In this document: positions 4,817 to 10,520 of the stretch, one piece after another | Numbering within the stretch: position 1 is the first letter of the stretch | Layout of the letters: every line of letters starts with the position of its first letter | Program-made: the position numbers and the translations under genes | Origin: Acidimicrobiales bacterium | Lineage (GTDB): Bacteria; Actinomycetota; Acidimicrobiia; Acidimicrobiales; CADCSY01 | Direction: 5' to 3' | Length of the DNA: 10,520 bases | Assembly (NCBI GenBank): GCA_030447125.1 | Contig: JAUJLZ010000048.1 | Span: 1-10,520, forward strand | The notes under the pieces: generated by a model | What the model saw: only the letters and a program-made list of their open reading frames with translations | Databases searched by the model: none | What the model was told of the DNA's origin: nothing

Positions 4817-6357
4817 CCAGGAGTGAGGAGGACGGCTTGGTCCGGGCCGAGTCGTCCGGCCCAGGGCTGGCCTTCGCCCTCGCCGTCGCTCGACACCTCG
4901 ACCGTCCAGTCCTCGGGGATGGACAGGTCAACGGACGAGCCGGTGAAGTTGACGGCCACCACCCGATGGTCCCCAGGCATGTCGCGCACCCAGGCCAGCA
5001 CGCCCTCGGGCGTGTCGGGGACGAGGTCGGAGGTGCCATGTGCCAGGGCCGGGCTGGCCTTGCGAGCAGCCAGCAGACGCCGGTACAGGTGGAGGGTGGA
5101 GCCAGGGTCGTGGCGCTGGACCTCCACGTTGCGGGTGTCAGCGTGGGGGGGCCAGGGGAGCCAGGGGTCGCCTGCCCACCCGTGCAAGGGGGAGGCGTCC
5201 CAGGGGATGGGGGCCCGGCACCCGTCCCGTCCGCCGGGATCGACGGCCTCTTCGGCGCTGATCTCGGCGTCCTCCAAGCCCAGCTCGTCGCCGGCGTAGA
5301 GGAACGGCGTGCCCTGCAGGCCGAGAAGGAGGAACGCCGCCGCACGGGCCCGGGCCTCGCTGGCGTAGCGGGTGTGGGGACGGGGGTTGTCGTGGTTGCC
5401 CAGCACCCAGGTGGGCCAGGCGTCCACCTGGATGAGGTGGCGTTCAACCTCCTGTACAGAGGTCCGCCAGGCGGCGGCGTCCCAGGCTGCGAACAGCGGG
5501 GGGAAGTTGAAGGCCAGGTGGAGCTCGTCGCCGTCGCCGTAGTAGGGCGCCACCTTGGCCGTCTCGAGGAGGTAGACCTCGCCCACCATCACCCGCTGGT
5601 CCGGGTAGGAGTCGACCAGCGTCCTGATCTCCCGCAGGAGCTCGTGGGTGGACGGGTGGTCGTTGGTCGACGAACGGGGCTGACCGACCAGGGTCTCAGG
5701 GTCGTCGGCCAGGGCGGGGTCCTTGCCGATGGCGTGGATGGCGTCGGCGCGAAAGCCGTCGACGCCGCGGTCGAGCCAGAATCGGAGCACGTCGTGCATG
5801 GCCTCGACGAGCGGGCGGTGCGACCAGTCGACGTCGGGTTGCTCGGGCAGGAAGAGGTGGAGGTAGTACTGCCCGGTGGCGGGATCGAGGGTCCAGGCCG
5901 GCACGTCGGGGCCGAACGCCGCCCGCCAGTTGTTGGGTGGGCCGCCGCCGGGCGAGGGGTCGCGCCACAGGTACCACCGGCGATGGGCGCTCTGGCGGGA
6001 GGACCGGGAGTCGACGAACCAGGGGTGGCGGTCCGAGGTGTGGTTGGCGACCCAGTCGATGAGCACTCGCAGGCCCCGGTCGTGGGCATCGGCCAGGAGG
6101 CGGTCGAAGTCCGCCAGGGTCCCGAAGATGGGATCGACGTCGCAGTGGTCGCTCACGTCGTAGCCGAAGTCGGCCATGGGGGAGCGGAAGAACGGCGAGA
6201 GCCACAGCGCGTCGACACCCAACCAGACCAGGTGGTCGAGGTGGCGCCGGACGCCCTCCAGGGTGCCCACGCCGTCGCTGGCGGTCCCGCTGTCGGCGAA
6301 CGAGCGGGGGTAGATCTGATAGACCACGGCGGACCGCCACCAGGGGACCTCGGTCAT
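4801..6357 (-). CDS. GH13 alpha-glucosidase (oligo-1,6-glucosidase type)
   Basis: A 518-residue protein without a signal peptide, hence cytoplasmic. It is an alpha-amylase-superfamily retaining glucosidase of the alpha-glucosidase/oligo-1,6-glucosidase group that hydrolyses maltose-type or isomaltose-type oligosaccharides. Conserved regions appear in order: WWRSAVVYQIYPRSF at the N-terminus, DWVANHTS at 101-108 (region I), GVDGFRADAIHAIGKDP with nucleophile Asp205 (region II), MVGE with acid/base Glu260 (region III), and LGNHDNPR with transition-state-stabilising Asp323 (region IV). MADFGYDVSDHCDVDPIFGT at 61-80 and GDELG near 356 are typical of this group. The GADAIHAIGKDP-like wording of region II resembles actinobacterial subfamily GH13_30, which I infer only by eye. 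The ATG at 6357 is preceded by TACCCT, 6 nt upstream, with no Shine-Dalgarno. No sugar transporter or LacI regulator is adjacent, so the gene appears to stand alone. Confidence 0.93.
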   Translation of the reverse strand: MTEVPWWRSAVVYQIYPRSFADSGTASDGVGTLEGVRRHLDHLVWLGVDALWLSPFFRSPMADFGYDVSDHCDVDPIFGTLADFDRLLADAHDRGLRVLIDWVANHTSDRHPWFVDSRSSRQSAHRRWYLWRDPSPGGGPPNNWRAAFGPDVPAWTLDPATGQYYLHLFLPEQPDVDWSHRPLVEAMHDVLRFWLDRGVDGFRADAIHAIGKDPALADDPETLVGQPRSSTNDHPSTHELLREIRTLVDSYPDQRVMVGEVYLLETAKVAPYYGDGDELHLAFNFPPLFAAWDAAAWRTSVQEVERHLIQVDAWPTWVLGNHDNPRPHTRYASEARARAAAFLLLGLQGTPFLYAGDELGLEDAEISAEEAVDPGGRDGCRAPIPWDASPLHGWAGDPWLPWPPHADTRNVEVQRHDPGSTLHLYRRLLAARKASPALAHGTSDLVPDTPEGVLAWVRDMPGDHRVVAVNFTGSSVDLSIPEDWTVEVSSDGEGEGQPWAGRLGPDQAVLLTPGFFRP

Positions 6358-6363
6358 CCCGAC

Positions 6364-6369
6364 AGGGTA
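6364..6369 (-). promoter_or_regulatory. Leaderless -10 box TACCCT for the alpha-glucosidase
   Basis: On the minus strand, TACCCT lies 6 nt before the ATG at 6357, with only GTCGGG between. It fits the TANNNT leaderless layout seen before other genes here, at the short end of the spacing range. Confidence 0.5.
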
Positions 6370-6403
6370 GAGGCCCCCCGCAGCCGGGCCGTGGCCAGAG
6401 TCT

Positions 6404-6431
6404 TTGGAGCATCCTGGGCAGGCGATAAACT
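6404..6431 (+). promoter_or_regulatory. Candidate -35/-10 promoter for the 64-residue Cys/His protein
   Basis: TTGGAG (6404-6409) and TAAACT (6426-6431) are separated by 16 bp, a plausible -35/-10 pair. The transcript would have a leader of about 30 nt carrying GGGAG at 6454-6458. This gene thus has a conventional leader and ribosome site, unlike most of its neighbours. Confidence 0.5.
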
Positions 6432-6467
6432 CGCCCGGGCTGCCGTTCGAGACGGGAGAGACCGTTG

Positions 6468-6662
6468 GTGAAAAAGGGCCGGCATCGGCGCTATGAGGAG
6501 GCTCGGGCCGTGAAGCACGCTTCGAGCGAGCTTCGACTGGGCGACGTCGGGTTCATCGAGGTCGAACCATGTCCCGAGTGCAACGCCAAGCCCGGGGCCG
6601 AGCACGCCTCGTGGTGCCTGCACGAGGACCTCGAAGACGACGAGGTGGCCGGCGAGGCGTAG
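6468..6662 (+). CDS. Small basic/acidic Cys-His protein, putative zinc binder
   Basis: A 64-residue protein (65 if TTG 6465 is used) that I do not recognise as a named family. The N-terminus is strongly basic (KKGRHRRYEEAR) and the C-terminus strongly acidic (EDLEDDE). Between them lies EPCPECN, then HASWCLH, giving C-x2-C followed about 8 residues later by H-x3-C-x-H, the layout of a small zinc finger. TTG 6465 and GTG 6468 are adjacent in-frame starts. I prefer GTG because the GGGAGAG at 6454-6460 then sits at a better distance and GTG is the stronger codon. There is no transmembrane segment. It is divergent from the alpha-glucosidase and 50 bases upstream of the lipoprotein gene, which has its own promoter. 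The basic head and zinc knuckle would suit nucleic-acid or ribosome binding, but this is speculation. Confidence 0.7.
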   Translation: MKKGRHRRYEEARAVKHASSELRLGDVGFIEVEPCPECNAKPGAEHASWCLHEDLEDDEVAGEA

Positions 6663-6698
6663 CGGCCTTGGCGGGCACGAGGAGTCGGTCCGGGGGCC

Positions 6699-6704
6699 TA
6701 GGCT
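6699..6704 (+). promoter_or_regulatory. Leaderless -10 box TAGGCT for the lipoprotein gene
   Basis: TAGGCT lies 8 nt before the ATG at 6713, and the spacer GCCGGGCC has no Shine-Dalgarno. It supports 6713 as the start instead of in-frame upstream codons that overlap the preceding gene. Confidence 0.55.
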
Positions 6705-6712
6705 GCCGGGCC

Positions 6713-7852
6713 ATGCGACCGACGAGGAGGGCCAGGGCCGGGTTGGTGGTGCTCGCCGTGGTGGCCCTCGGCCTGTCCAGTTGTGGCCAGGGAACGGTCG
6801 TCGAGACCCAGGGGGCCCTGGATCGCGTGAGCAGGGCCGGCCCTCCCCCCACCCTGCCGGTCGCCACCGAGTCGCTGGCCGGGTTGTTGGGCGGCGACGA
6901 GCCCTCCGCCCCGTCCACGACGACGACCGCCGGTCCCACCACCGTCGTGGCTCCCACCGCCCCGGACCCGGTCCCCACCACCGAGGCGCCCTCCACGACC
7001 ACCACCGCTCCGGCGCCGCCAGTGGTGGCCGCGCCGCCGGTGCGTCCCGCCGCCGGCGGTGTGGGGGTCTACGCCGGCCTGGGCACGTGGATCGACGCCT
7101 ACGACTGGAGCCGCACCTTTGGCAAGGACGGACCGTTGGTCGAGGTAGCCGACATCGACCGCATGGCCGACCTGGGCGTGCAGACGCTCTACGTGCAGAC
7201 CTCGCGCTGGAACGCCGACGCCGACATCCTCGAGCCCGAGCGCCTGGTGCCCCTCATCACCCGCGCCCGCCAGCGGGGGATGGGCGTGGTGGCCTGGTAC
7301 CTGCCCACCTTTGTGGACCCCGAGGCCGACTTCCGCCGCCTCCTGGCCGCGGCCACCCTCGATGTCGACGCCGTGGCCGTCGACATCGAGTCACGCGATG
7401 TGGCCGACACCGACGAGCGCAACCGGCGGTTGGTGGAGCTGAGCCGCGACCTGCGTGACGCTCTCCCCGACGTGGCGCTGGGGGCCATCGTCTTCCCCCC
7501 GGTGGTGATGGAGGTCATCAACACCTCGTTCTGGCCCGGGTTCCCCTGGGCCGAGCTCGACCCCTCCTACGACGTGTGGGTGCCCATGGCCTACCAGAGC
7601 TTCCGCACCGGCGCCTCGGGCTACCGCGACGGGTACCGCTACACCGCCGACAACATCGACCGGCTCCGGGCCCACGTCGGCGAGAACGCCATCGTCCACA
7701 CCGTGGGCGGGATCGCCGACGTCACCACCGCGTCCGATGTGGAGGGCATGGTCGCCGCCGCCGCCGAGCGGGGCGCCATCGGTGGCTCGCTCTACGACTG
7801 GCGCACCACCGGCCCCGAGCTGTGGGACGAGCTCCGGGCGTTCCGCCGCTGA
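6713..7852 (+). CDS. Lipoprotein with glycoside-hydrolase-like TIM barrel
   Basis: A 379-residue secreted lipoprotein. The signal peptide has basic residues at 2-8, a hydrophobic stretch (LVVLAVVALGL) and the lipobox LSSC with Cys24 as the lipidated residue. Residues about 60-115 are a Pro/Thr/Ala-rich linker containing two copies of PSTTTTA, typical of extended and possibly O-glycosylated tethers. From about residue 118 (VGVYAGLGTW) to the end is a (beta/alpha)8-type domain: GVQTLYVQTSRW, RGMGVVAWYLP, DAVAVDIES with Asp224 and Glu226 at the end of a central strand, VWVPMAYQSF and GGSLYDWRTT. This pattern resembles putative glycoside hydrolases of the DUF4015 or GH25/GH114-like type, with Glu226 or Asp224 as possible catalytic acids. 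The substrate is unknown; cell-wall or extracellular glycan is a guess. The start at ATG 6713 is fixed by the signal peptide. It converges on the serine hydrolase gene, 15 bases away. Confidence 0.8.
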   Translation: MRPTRRARAGLVVLAVVALGLSSCGQGTVVETQGALDRVSRAGPPPTLPVATESLAGLLGGDEPSAPSTTTTAGPTTVVAPTAPDPVPTTEAPSTTTTAPAPPVVAAPPVRPAAGGVGVYAGLGTWIDAYDWSRTFGKDGPLVEVADIDRMADLGVQTLYVQTSRWNADADILEPERLVPLITRARQRGMGVVAWYLPTFVDPEADFRRLLAAATLDVDAVAVDIESRDVADTDERNRRLVELSRDLRDALPDVALGAIVFPPVVMEVINTSFWPGFPWAELDPSYDVWVPMAYQSFRTGASGYRDGYRYTADNIDRLRAHVGENAIVHTVGGIADVTTASDVEGMVAAAAERGAIGGSLYDWRTTGPELWDELRAFRR

Positions 7853-7867
7853 TCGTGGCCAGGACGG

Positions 7868-9025
7868 TCAGCTCAGCTTGACGGCGGGGGCCACCCGTGG
7901 GCCTTTCGGTTCGGGGCAGACTGCTTGGTAGACGGCGTTGGTGACCTCGGTCATGCGGCGTTCGTTCTCGATGGGCCCGGCCAGGCCGTTGCAGACGAAG
8001 GCCATGACCAGGCCCTCGACCGGGTCGCACAGGCCCCGGCTGGAGGCCATGCCGCTGTGGCCGTAGGCGCGGTAGCCGATCGTCCCGCTCATGCTGCCGG
8101 CGATCTGGACCCCGAGGCCCCAGGGGGAGCTGGAGAGGAAGATGCGGTCGACGACCCCGTTGCGGTGGCAGGCGGTGAGCAGGTCGAGTGTCTGGGGGTG
8201 GCGGAAGAGGCGACTTCCGTCGTCGGCCAAGAGGGCCTCGTAGAAGCGCCCCAGGTCCGACGCCGGTCCTCGACCCCCCCCACCGGGCTCGACCTTGGCC
8301 CGGTGCCAGGGTTGATCGTGGATGTCCTCGATGTGGTACGGCTGCATCGAGATGGCGCCGTCCTCCATCACGGGCATGACGTGGCCGGTCCAGTGCAGCG
8401 GGACCAGTCGCTCGCCCAGGCGCCTCTGTTCGGCTAGGGGGATGCCGAGCCACGACGAGTTCATGCCCGCCGGCACCATGACCTCTTCCTGCAGGTAGGT
8501 GTCGATGGGTCGACCGTCGACCACCCGGACGATCTCGCCGAGGATCTTCCAGCCCGACGTGGCGTGGTAGCTGGCCCAGGTACCGGGGGGGTAGGCGGCC
8601 CGGTGGGCGGCGATGCTGGCCACCGCCTCGTCCCAGGAGATGTCGGCATCGAAGGTCTCGGCCTGGGCGAAGCCACCCATGTGGGTGAGCACGTGGCGGA
8701 TGGTGCAGCGCTCCTTGCCGTTGCCCCAGCCGGCGACGTAGCGCCCCACCTCGTCGTCCAGGGCGAGCTGGCCACGTTCCAGGAGCTGGGCCACGGCCAC
8801 CGCGGTCAGGGGCTTGGTGGAGGAGTACCACAGCATGATGTCGTCGGCGCCCAGGGCCTGACCGGGCCTGGCCTCGCCGATGGCCACGTCGCAGACCACC
8901 TGGCCCCAGAGGCTGACGTACAGTTGGGCGCCGGGGTGCAGGCCGTCGGCCCGTTGGCGCTCGACCAGGGCGATGACGTGGTCGATGTCTCCTCCGGCGG
9001 TGCCGGTGACCGACGGGGCGGCCAT
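7868..9025 (-). CDS. Class C beta-lactamase-like serine hydrolase (esterase)
   Basis: A 385-residue protein of the serine hydrolase (beta-lactamase class C/EstB, PF00144) family. The nucleophile motif is SSTK (Ser68, Lys71) after WY. The second motif is YHATSGW with Tyr153, the Y-x-x form common in esterases in place of the YxN of true AmpC. The third is GHSGM (323-325), the H-x-G form that replaces the KTG of beta-lactamases. These variants favour an esterase or lactonase rather than an antibiotic-hydrolysing enzyme. There is no signal peptide, so it is probably cytoplasmic. The ATG at 9025 immediately follows the stop of the upstream gene (TGAATG), with no separate promoter, so translation is probably coupled. 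The central insert DQPWHRAKVEPGGGGRG and the long C-terminal region are ordinary for this group. The substrate is not deducible. Confidence 0.88.
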   Translation of the reverse strand: MAAPSVTGTAGGDIDHVIALVERQRADGLHPGAQLYVSLWGQVVCDVAIGEARPGQALGADDIMLWYSSTKPLTAVAVAQLLERGQLALDDEVGRYVAGWGNGKERCTIRHVLTHMGGFAQAETFDADISWDEAVASIAAHRAAYPPGTWASYHATSGWKILGEIVRVVDGRPIDTYLQEEVMVPAGMNSSWLGIPLAEQRRLGERLVPLHWTGHVMPVMEDGAISMQPYHIEDIHDQPWHRAKVEPGGGGRGPASDLGRFYEALLADDGSRLFRHPQTLDLLTACHRNGVVDRIFLSSSPWGLGVQIAGSMSGTIGYRAYGHSGMASSRGLCDPVEGLVMAFVCNGLAGPIENERRMTEVTNAVYQAVCPEPKGPRVAPAVKLS

Positions 9026-9766
9026 TCAGACGACCGGCGTCGCCTTCAGGGCCGGGTGGGCCACGACCGTGGTCGTGGCGCCCCGCTCGGCCAGGGCGGC
9101 CAGCAACAGCCGGTAGATGTGCTCGCCGATCATGGCTTCGAGCTCCCCGGCCATGGTCGACAGCACGGTGGCGCCGGAGGAGGAGGAGGAGGAGAAGGCC
9201 TGGGCCTCTTCGATGCACCACCAGTGGAACTCCTGACCGCCCTCGTCCCAGTCGCGTCGCTTCCACTCCCGCACGGTGGAGGTGACGTGGCCCACCTCGT
9301 CCACGCTGTCGACCCGCCGTAGCGGGACCTGCCAGCACACCTCGGGCTTGAGATCCATGGGTCGGTGACCGCCCTGGAGCGCCGCTTGGTGCAGGGCGCA
9401 GCCGGCGCCAGCGGGGAACCCGGCCCGGTTGAGCATGATGCAGCCGCCCTGGTGGACGCGGGTCTTCCAGGCCCCCCCGGCGGCCCGCCGGGCGATCCCC
9501 GCTCGGCGACCGACCGCCGCGAACTGCCACTGCTCGGGGGTGAGGGCGGCCACGGCGGCCTCCACCGTGGCCCGGTCGGTCTCGTCGGTGAAGTAGGCCC
9601 CATGAGAGCAGCAACCGATGTCGGGGCGACTGTCGATCCCCGGACAACCCTGCCCGTAGATGCAGGTCCACCCGCTGAGCAGGAAGGTGAGGTCGAACAG
9701 CCAGGTCCGATCCTCCTCGGGGTCCTCAAAGGAGAGCCACTCGTGGTGGTCGGCGATGGCGGTCAT
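9026..9766 (-). CDS. Conserved Cys-rich protein of unknown function
   Basis: A 246-residue soluble protein with eight cysteines: C35, C41, C52, C53, C109, C123, C144 and C184. Recognisable blocks are DHHEWLSFEDP, the segment from TCIYGQGC to CCSHG, CIMLNR, GAGCALH, DLKPEVCWQVPLR, and EFHWWC. The arrangement suggests a metal-binding (zinc or iron) protein, recalling YkgJ/DUF3109-like Cys-cluster proteins, but I recognise it only as a conserved actinobacterial hypothetical. A run of six Ser (192-197) lies just after the last Cys, coded by a GGA trinucleotide repeat. The ATG at 9766 is chosen because TATCCT lies 8 nt upstream and the MTAIADHH start is followed at once by the conserved block; an extension to 9859 would overlap the HAD gene. 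It is 40 bases after the HAD gene and its stop abuts the hydrolase start, so the two downstream genes probably share a transcript. Confidence 0.8.
   Translation of the reverse strand: MTAIADHHEWLSFEDPEEDRTWLFDLTFLLSGWTCIYGQGCPGIDSRPDIGCCSHGAYFTDETDRATVEAAVAALTPEQWQFAAVGRRAGIARRAAGGAWKTRVHQGGCIMLNRAGFPAGAGCALHQAALQGGHRPMDLKPEVCWQVPLRRVDSVDEVGHVTSTVREWKRRDWDEGGQEFHWWCIEEAQAFSSSSSSGATVLSTMAGELEAMIGEHIYRLLLAALAERGATTTVVAHPALKATPVV
9176..9193. repeat. (GGA)6 trinucleotide repeat coding for six serines
   Basis: Six perfect GGA units on the plus strand, read as TCC codons for Ser192-197 of the Cys-rich protein on the minus strand. The repeat cannot shift the frame, so length changes would only add or remove serines. 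Confidence 0.9.
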
Positions 9767-9774
9767 CCCCACCG

Positions 9775-9780
9775 AGGATA
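9775..9780 (-). promoter_or_regulatory. Leaderless -10 box TATCCT for the Cys-rich protein gene
   Basis: TATCCT on the minus strand lies 8 nt before the ATG at 9766, with CGGTGGGG between. GTGGGG is only a weak Shine-Dalgarno and the leaderless layout matches other genes here. It suggests that this gene and the hydrolase behind it can be transcribed independently of the HAD gene upstream. Confidence 0.5.
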
Positions 9781-9806
9781 GGGGAGCCGTCGGGGGGCTT
9801 CCGAGG

Positions 9807-10496
9807 TCAGTTGTCCGACGCCAGCGCCCGGCGCAAGGTGGCGAGGTCCAGATCCTCAAAGGTGTCGACCACCAGGGCGGCGCCGTCGAAGTCCTGGTCG
9901 GCGGTGAAGTCGTTGGTCACCACCACGCAGGCCAGGCCGGCGGCTCGGGCGGCCACCAGACCGTTGGCCGAGTCCTCTACGGCCAGGACCGACGAGGCGG
10001 AAAGGTCCAGCCCGTCGAGCGCCTGGCGGTAGGCGCTGGGATCGGGCTTGCGCACCGGTGCCTCGTCTCCCGTGACGACCGGGGAGAACCGGGACAGGCC
10101 GAAGAGCCGCTCCAAGAGGGGTTCCACCCACACCCGGGACCCGGTGGTGGCCACGGCCAGACGCACGCCGGCTCCCTCGAGCTCGTCGAGCAGGGAGTTG
10201 ACGCCCGGTCGGGGTTCGACCCGCCCCGAGGCCACCAGCTCCTGGAAGCGCTCGTTCTTGCGGGCATGGAGCCGGGGGACGATCTCGTCGCGCTCGGCCT
10301 GGGACATGCCCTGGTCCTCGAGGTAGGCCTGCAGGCGCTGCTTGCCCCCGGTGACCTCCAGGAGCCGGCCGTACTCTTCGATGTCCCAGTGGTGGTCCAG
10401 CCCGAGCTCCTCGAAGGCCAGGTTGAACGCCACCAGGTGCCCGTCACGTTCGGTGTCGGCGAGCGTTCCGTCGACGTCGAGGATGACGGCGTCCAC
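9807..10496 (-). CDS. CbbY-like HAD-family phosphatase
   Basis: A 229-residue HAD hydrolase with a subfamily I cap. Motif I is DVDGT with nucleophile Asp7 and acid/base Asp9. Motif II is ATTGSR (Thr117/Thr118), motif III KPDP with Lys150, and motif IV VEDSANG with Glu174-Asp175, so the active site is complete. The cap segment VTGGKQRLQAYLEDQG (49-63) is characteristic of the CbbY group, in which characterised members dephosphorylate xulose-type sugar bisphosphates such as xylulose-1,5-bisphosphate. No RuBisCO or Calvin-cycle gene is in view, so the substrate here could be another sugar phosphate. GTG 10496 is chosen because TAGGGT lies 7 nt upstream. It is the first of three minus-strand genes, 40 bases before the Cys-rich protein gene. 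Confidence 0.9.
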   Translation of the reverse strand: MDAVILDVDGTLADTERDGHLVAFNLAFEELGLDHHWDIEEYGRLLEVTGGKQRLQAYLEDQGMSQAERDEIVPRLHARKNERFQELVASGRVEPRPGVNSLLDELEGAGVRLAVATTGSRVWVEPLLERLFGLSRFSPVVTGDEAPVRKPDPSAYRQALDGLDLSASSVLAVEDSANGLVAARAAGLACVVVTNDFTADQDFDGAALVVDTFEDLDLATLRRALASDN

Positions 10497-10503
10497 GCCT
10501 GCG

Positions 10504-10509
10504 ACCCTA
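10504..10509 (-). promoter_or_regulatory. Leaderless -10 box TAGGGT for the HAD phosphatase
   Basis: On the minus strand, TAGGGT then CGCAGGC (7 nt) then GTG, the same layout as the operon promoter at 1573-1578. The -35 region would run off the window edge. Confidence 0.55.
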
Positions 10510-10520
10510 CCGGCGGATCA

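Noticed and set aside
4780..6471. Long open frame (563 codons) on the plus strand opposite the alpha-glucosidase
   Set aside because: It is the mirror of a gene whose GH13 motifs are complete on the minus strand. Its product is Gly/Val-rich low-complexity sequence with no recognisable motif, as expected for GC-rich antisense frames.
6569..6712. Upstream start for the lipoprotein gene inside the 64-residue protein gene
   Set aside because: The signal peptide and lipobox demand a start at 6713; the extra residues would bury the signal sequence.
7722..9671. Long open frame (649 codons) on the minus strand across the hydrolase and Cys-rich genes
   Set aside because: It is out of frame with two genes that have clear motifs and a coupled stop/start junction. 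The product is Arg/Gly/Pro-rich without domain features.
9767..9859. Upstream start (9859) for the Cys-rich protein
   Set aside because: It would overlap the HAD gene by 53 bases. Conservation-like sequence begins at MTAIADHH, with TATCCT 8 nt upstream.
1..10520. CRISPR arrays, tRNA or rRNA genes, insertion sequences, phage genes, riboswitches
   Set aside because: No repeated spacer pattern, cloverleaf-like sequence, transposase or integrase motifs, or recognisable riboswitch core was found on reading both strands.

Overview
The window is about 10.5 kb of very GC-rich bacterial chromosome. Strong GC bias at third codon positions, actinobacterial-type proteins and repeated leaderless starts (a TANNNT box 6-8 nt before ATG or GTG) suggest a high-GC actinobacterium. 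Several proteins look like those of Acidimicrobiia (Iamia/Ilumatobacter relatives), but that lineage is inferred from protein flavour and was not tested by any search. I see no rRNA, tRNA, CRISPR array, insertion sequence or prophage.

Layout. (1) At the left edge is the 3' end of a PP2C/SpoIIE-type phosphatase gene (2-496), then a small zinc-ribbon membrane protein (564-776). (2) A degraded PIN-domain (VapC-like) toxin remnant (808-959) lies end to end with a convergent Uma2-family nuclease-fold gene (963-1532, minus). (3) A likely four-gene operon on the plus strand (1586-4743) encodes a flavin-reductase-like protein, the fluoride channel CrcB, a MobA-like nucleotidyltransferase fused to a rhodanese domain, and an RNase D with an HRDC domain. 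Genes two and four have no convincing ATG, GTG or TTG start, and CTG starts are proposed or discussed for both. (4) A cytoplasmic GH13 alpha-glucosidase (4801-6357, minus) converges on the operon, with a perfect 11-bp inverted repeat at the junction. (5) Divergent from it are a 64-residue Cys/His protein (6468-6662) and a lipoprotein with a TIM-barrel glycoside-hydrolase-like domain (6713-7852). (6) On the minus strand, a CbbY-like HAD phosphatase (10496-9807), a Cys-rich conserved protein of unknown function (9766-9026) and a class C beta-lactamase-like serine hydrolase (9025-7868) follow one another. The last two abut as TGAATG.

Most genes are housekeeping or metabolic and belong to no single pathway. 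The operon mixes flavin redox chemistry, fluoride export, molybdopterin/sulfur chemistry and RNA processing. I did not find a convincing new defence or mobile system. The observations most worth checking are the recurring leaderless-promoter signature, the broken PIN toxin, the MobA-rhodanese fusion with its internal start, and the missing canonical start of crcB. Intergenic stretches are all under 300 bases. The longest, 777-962, is filled by the PIN remnant.
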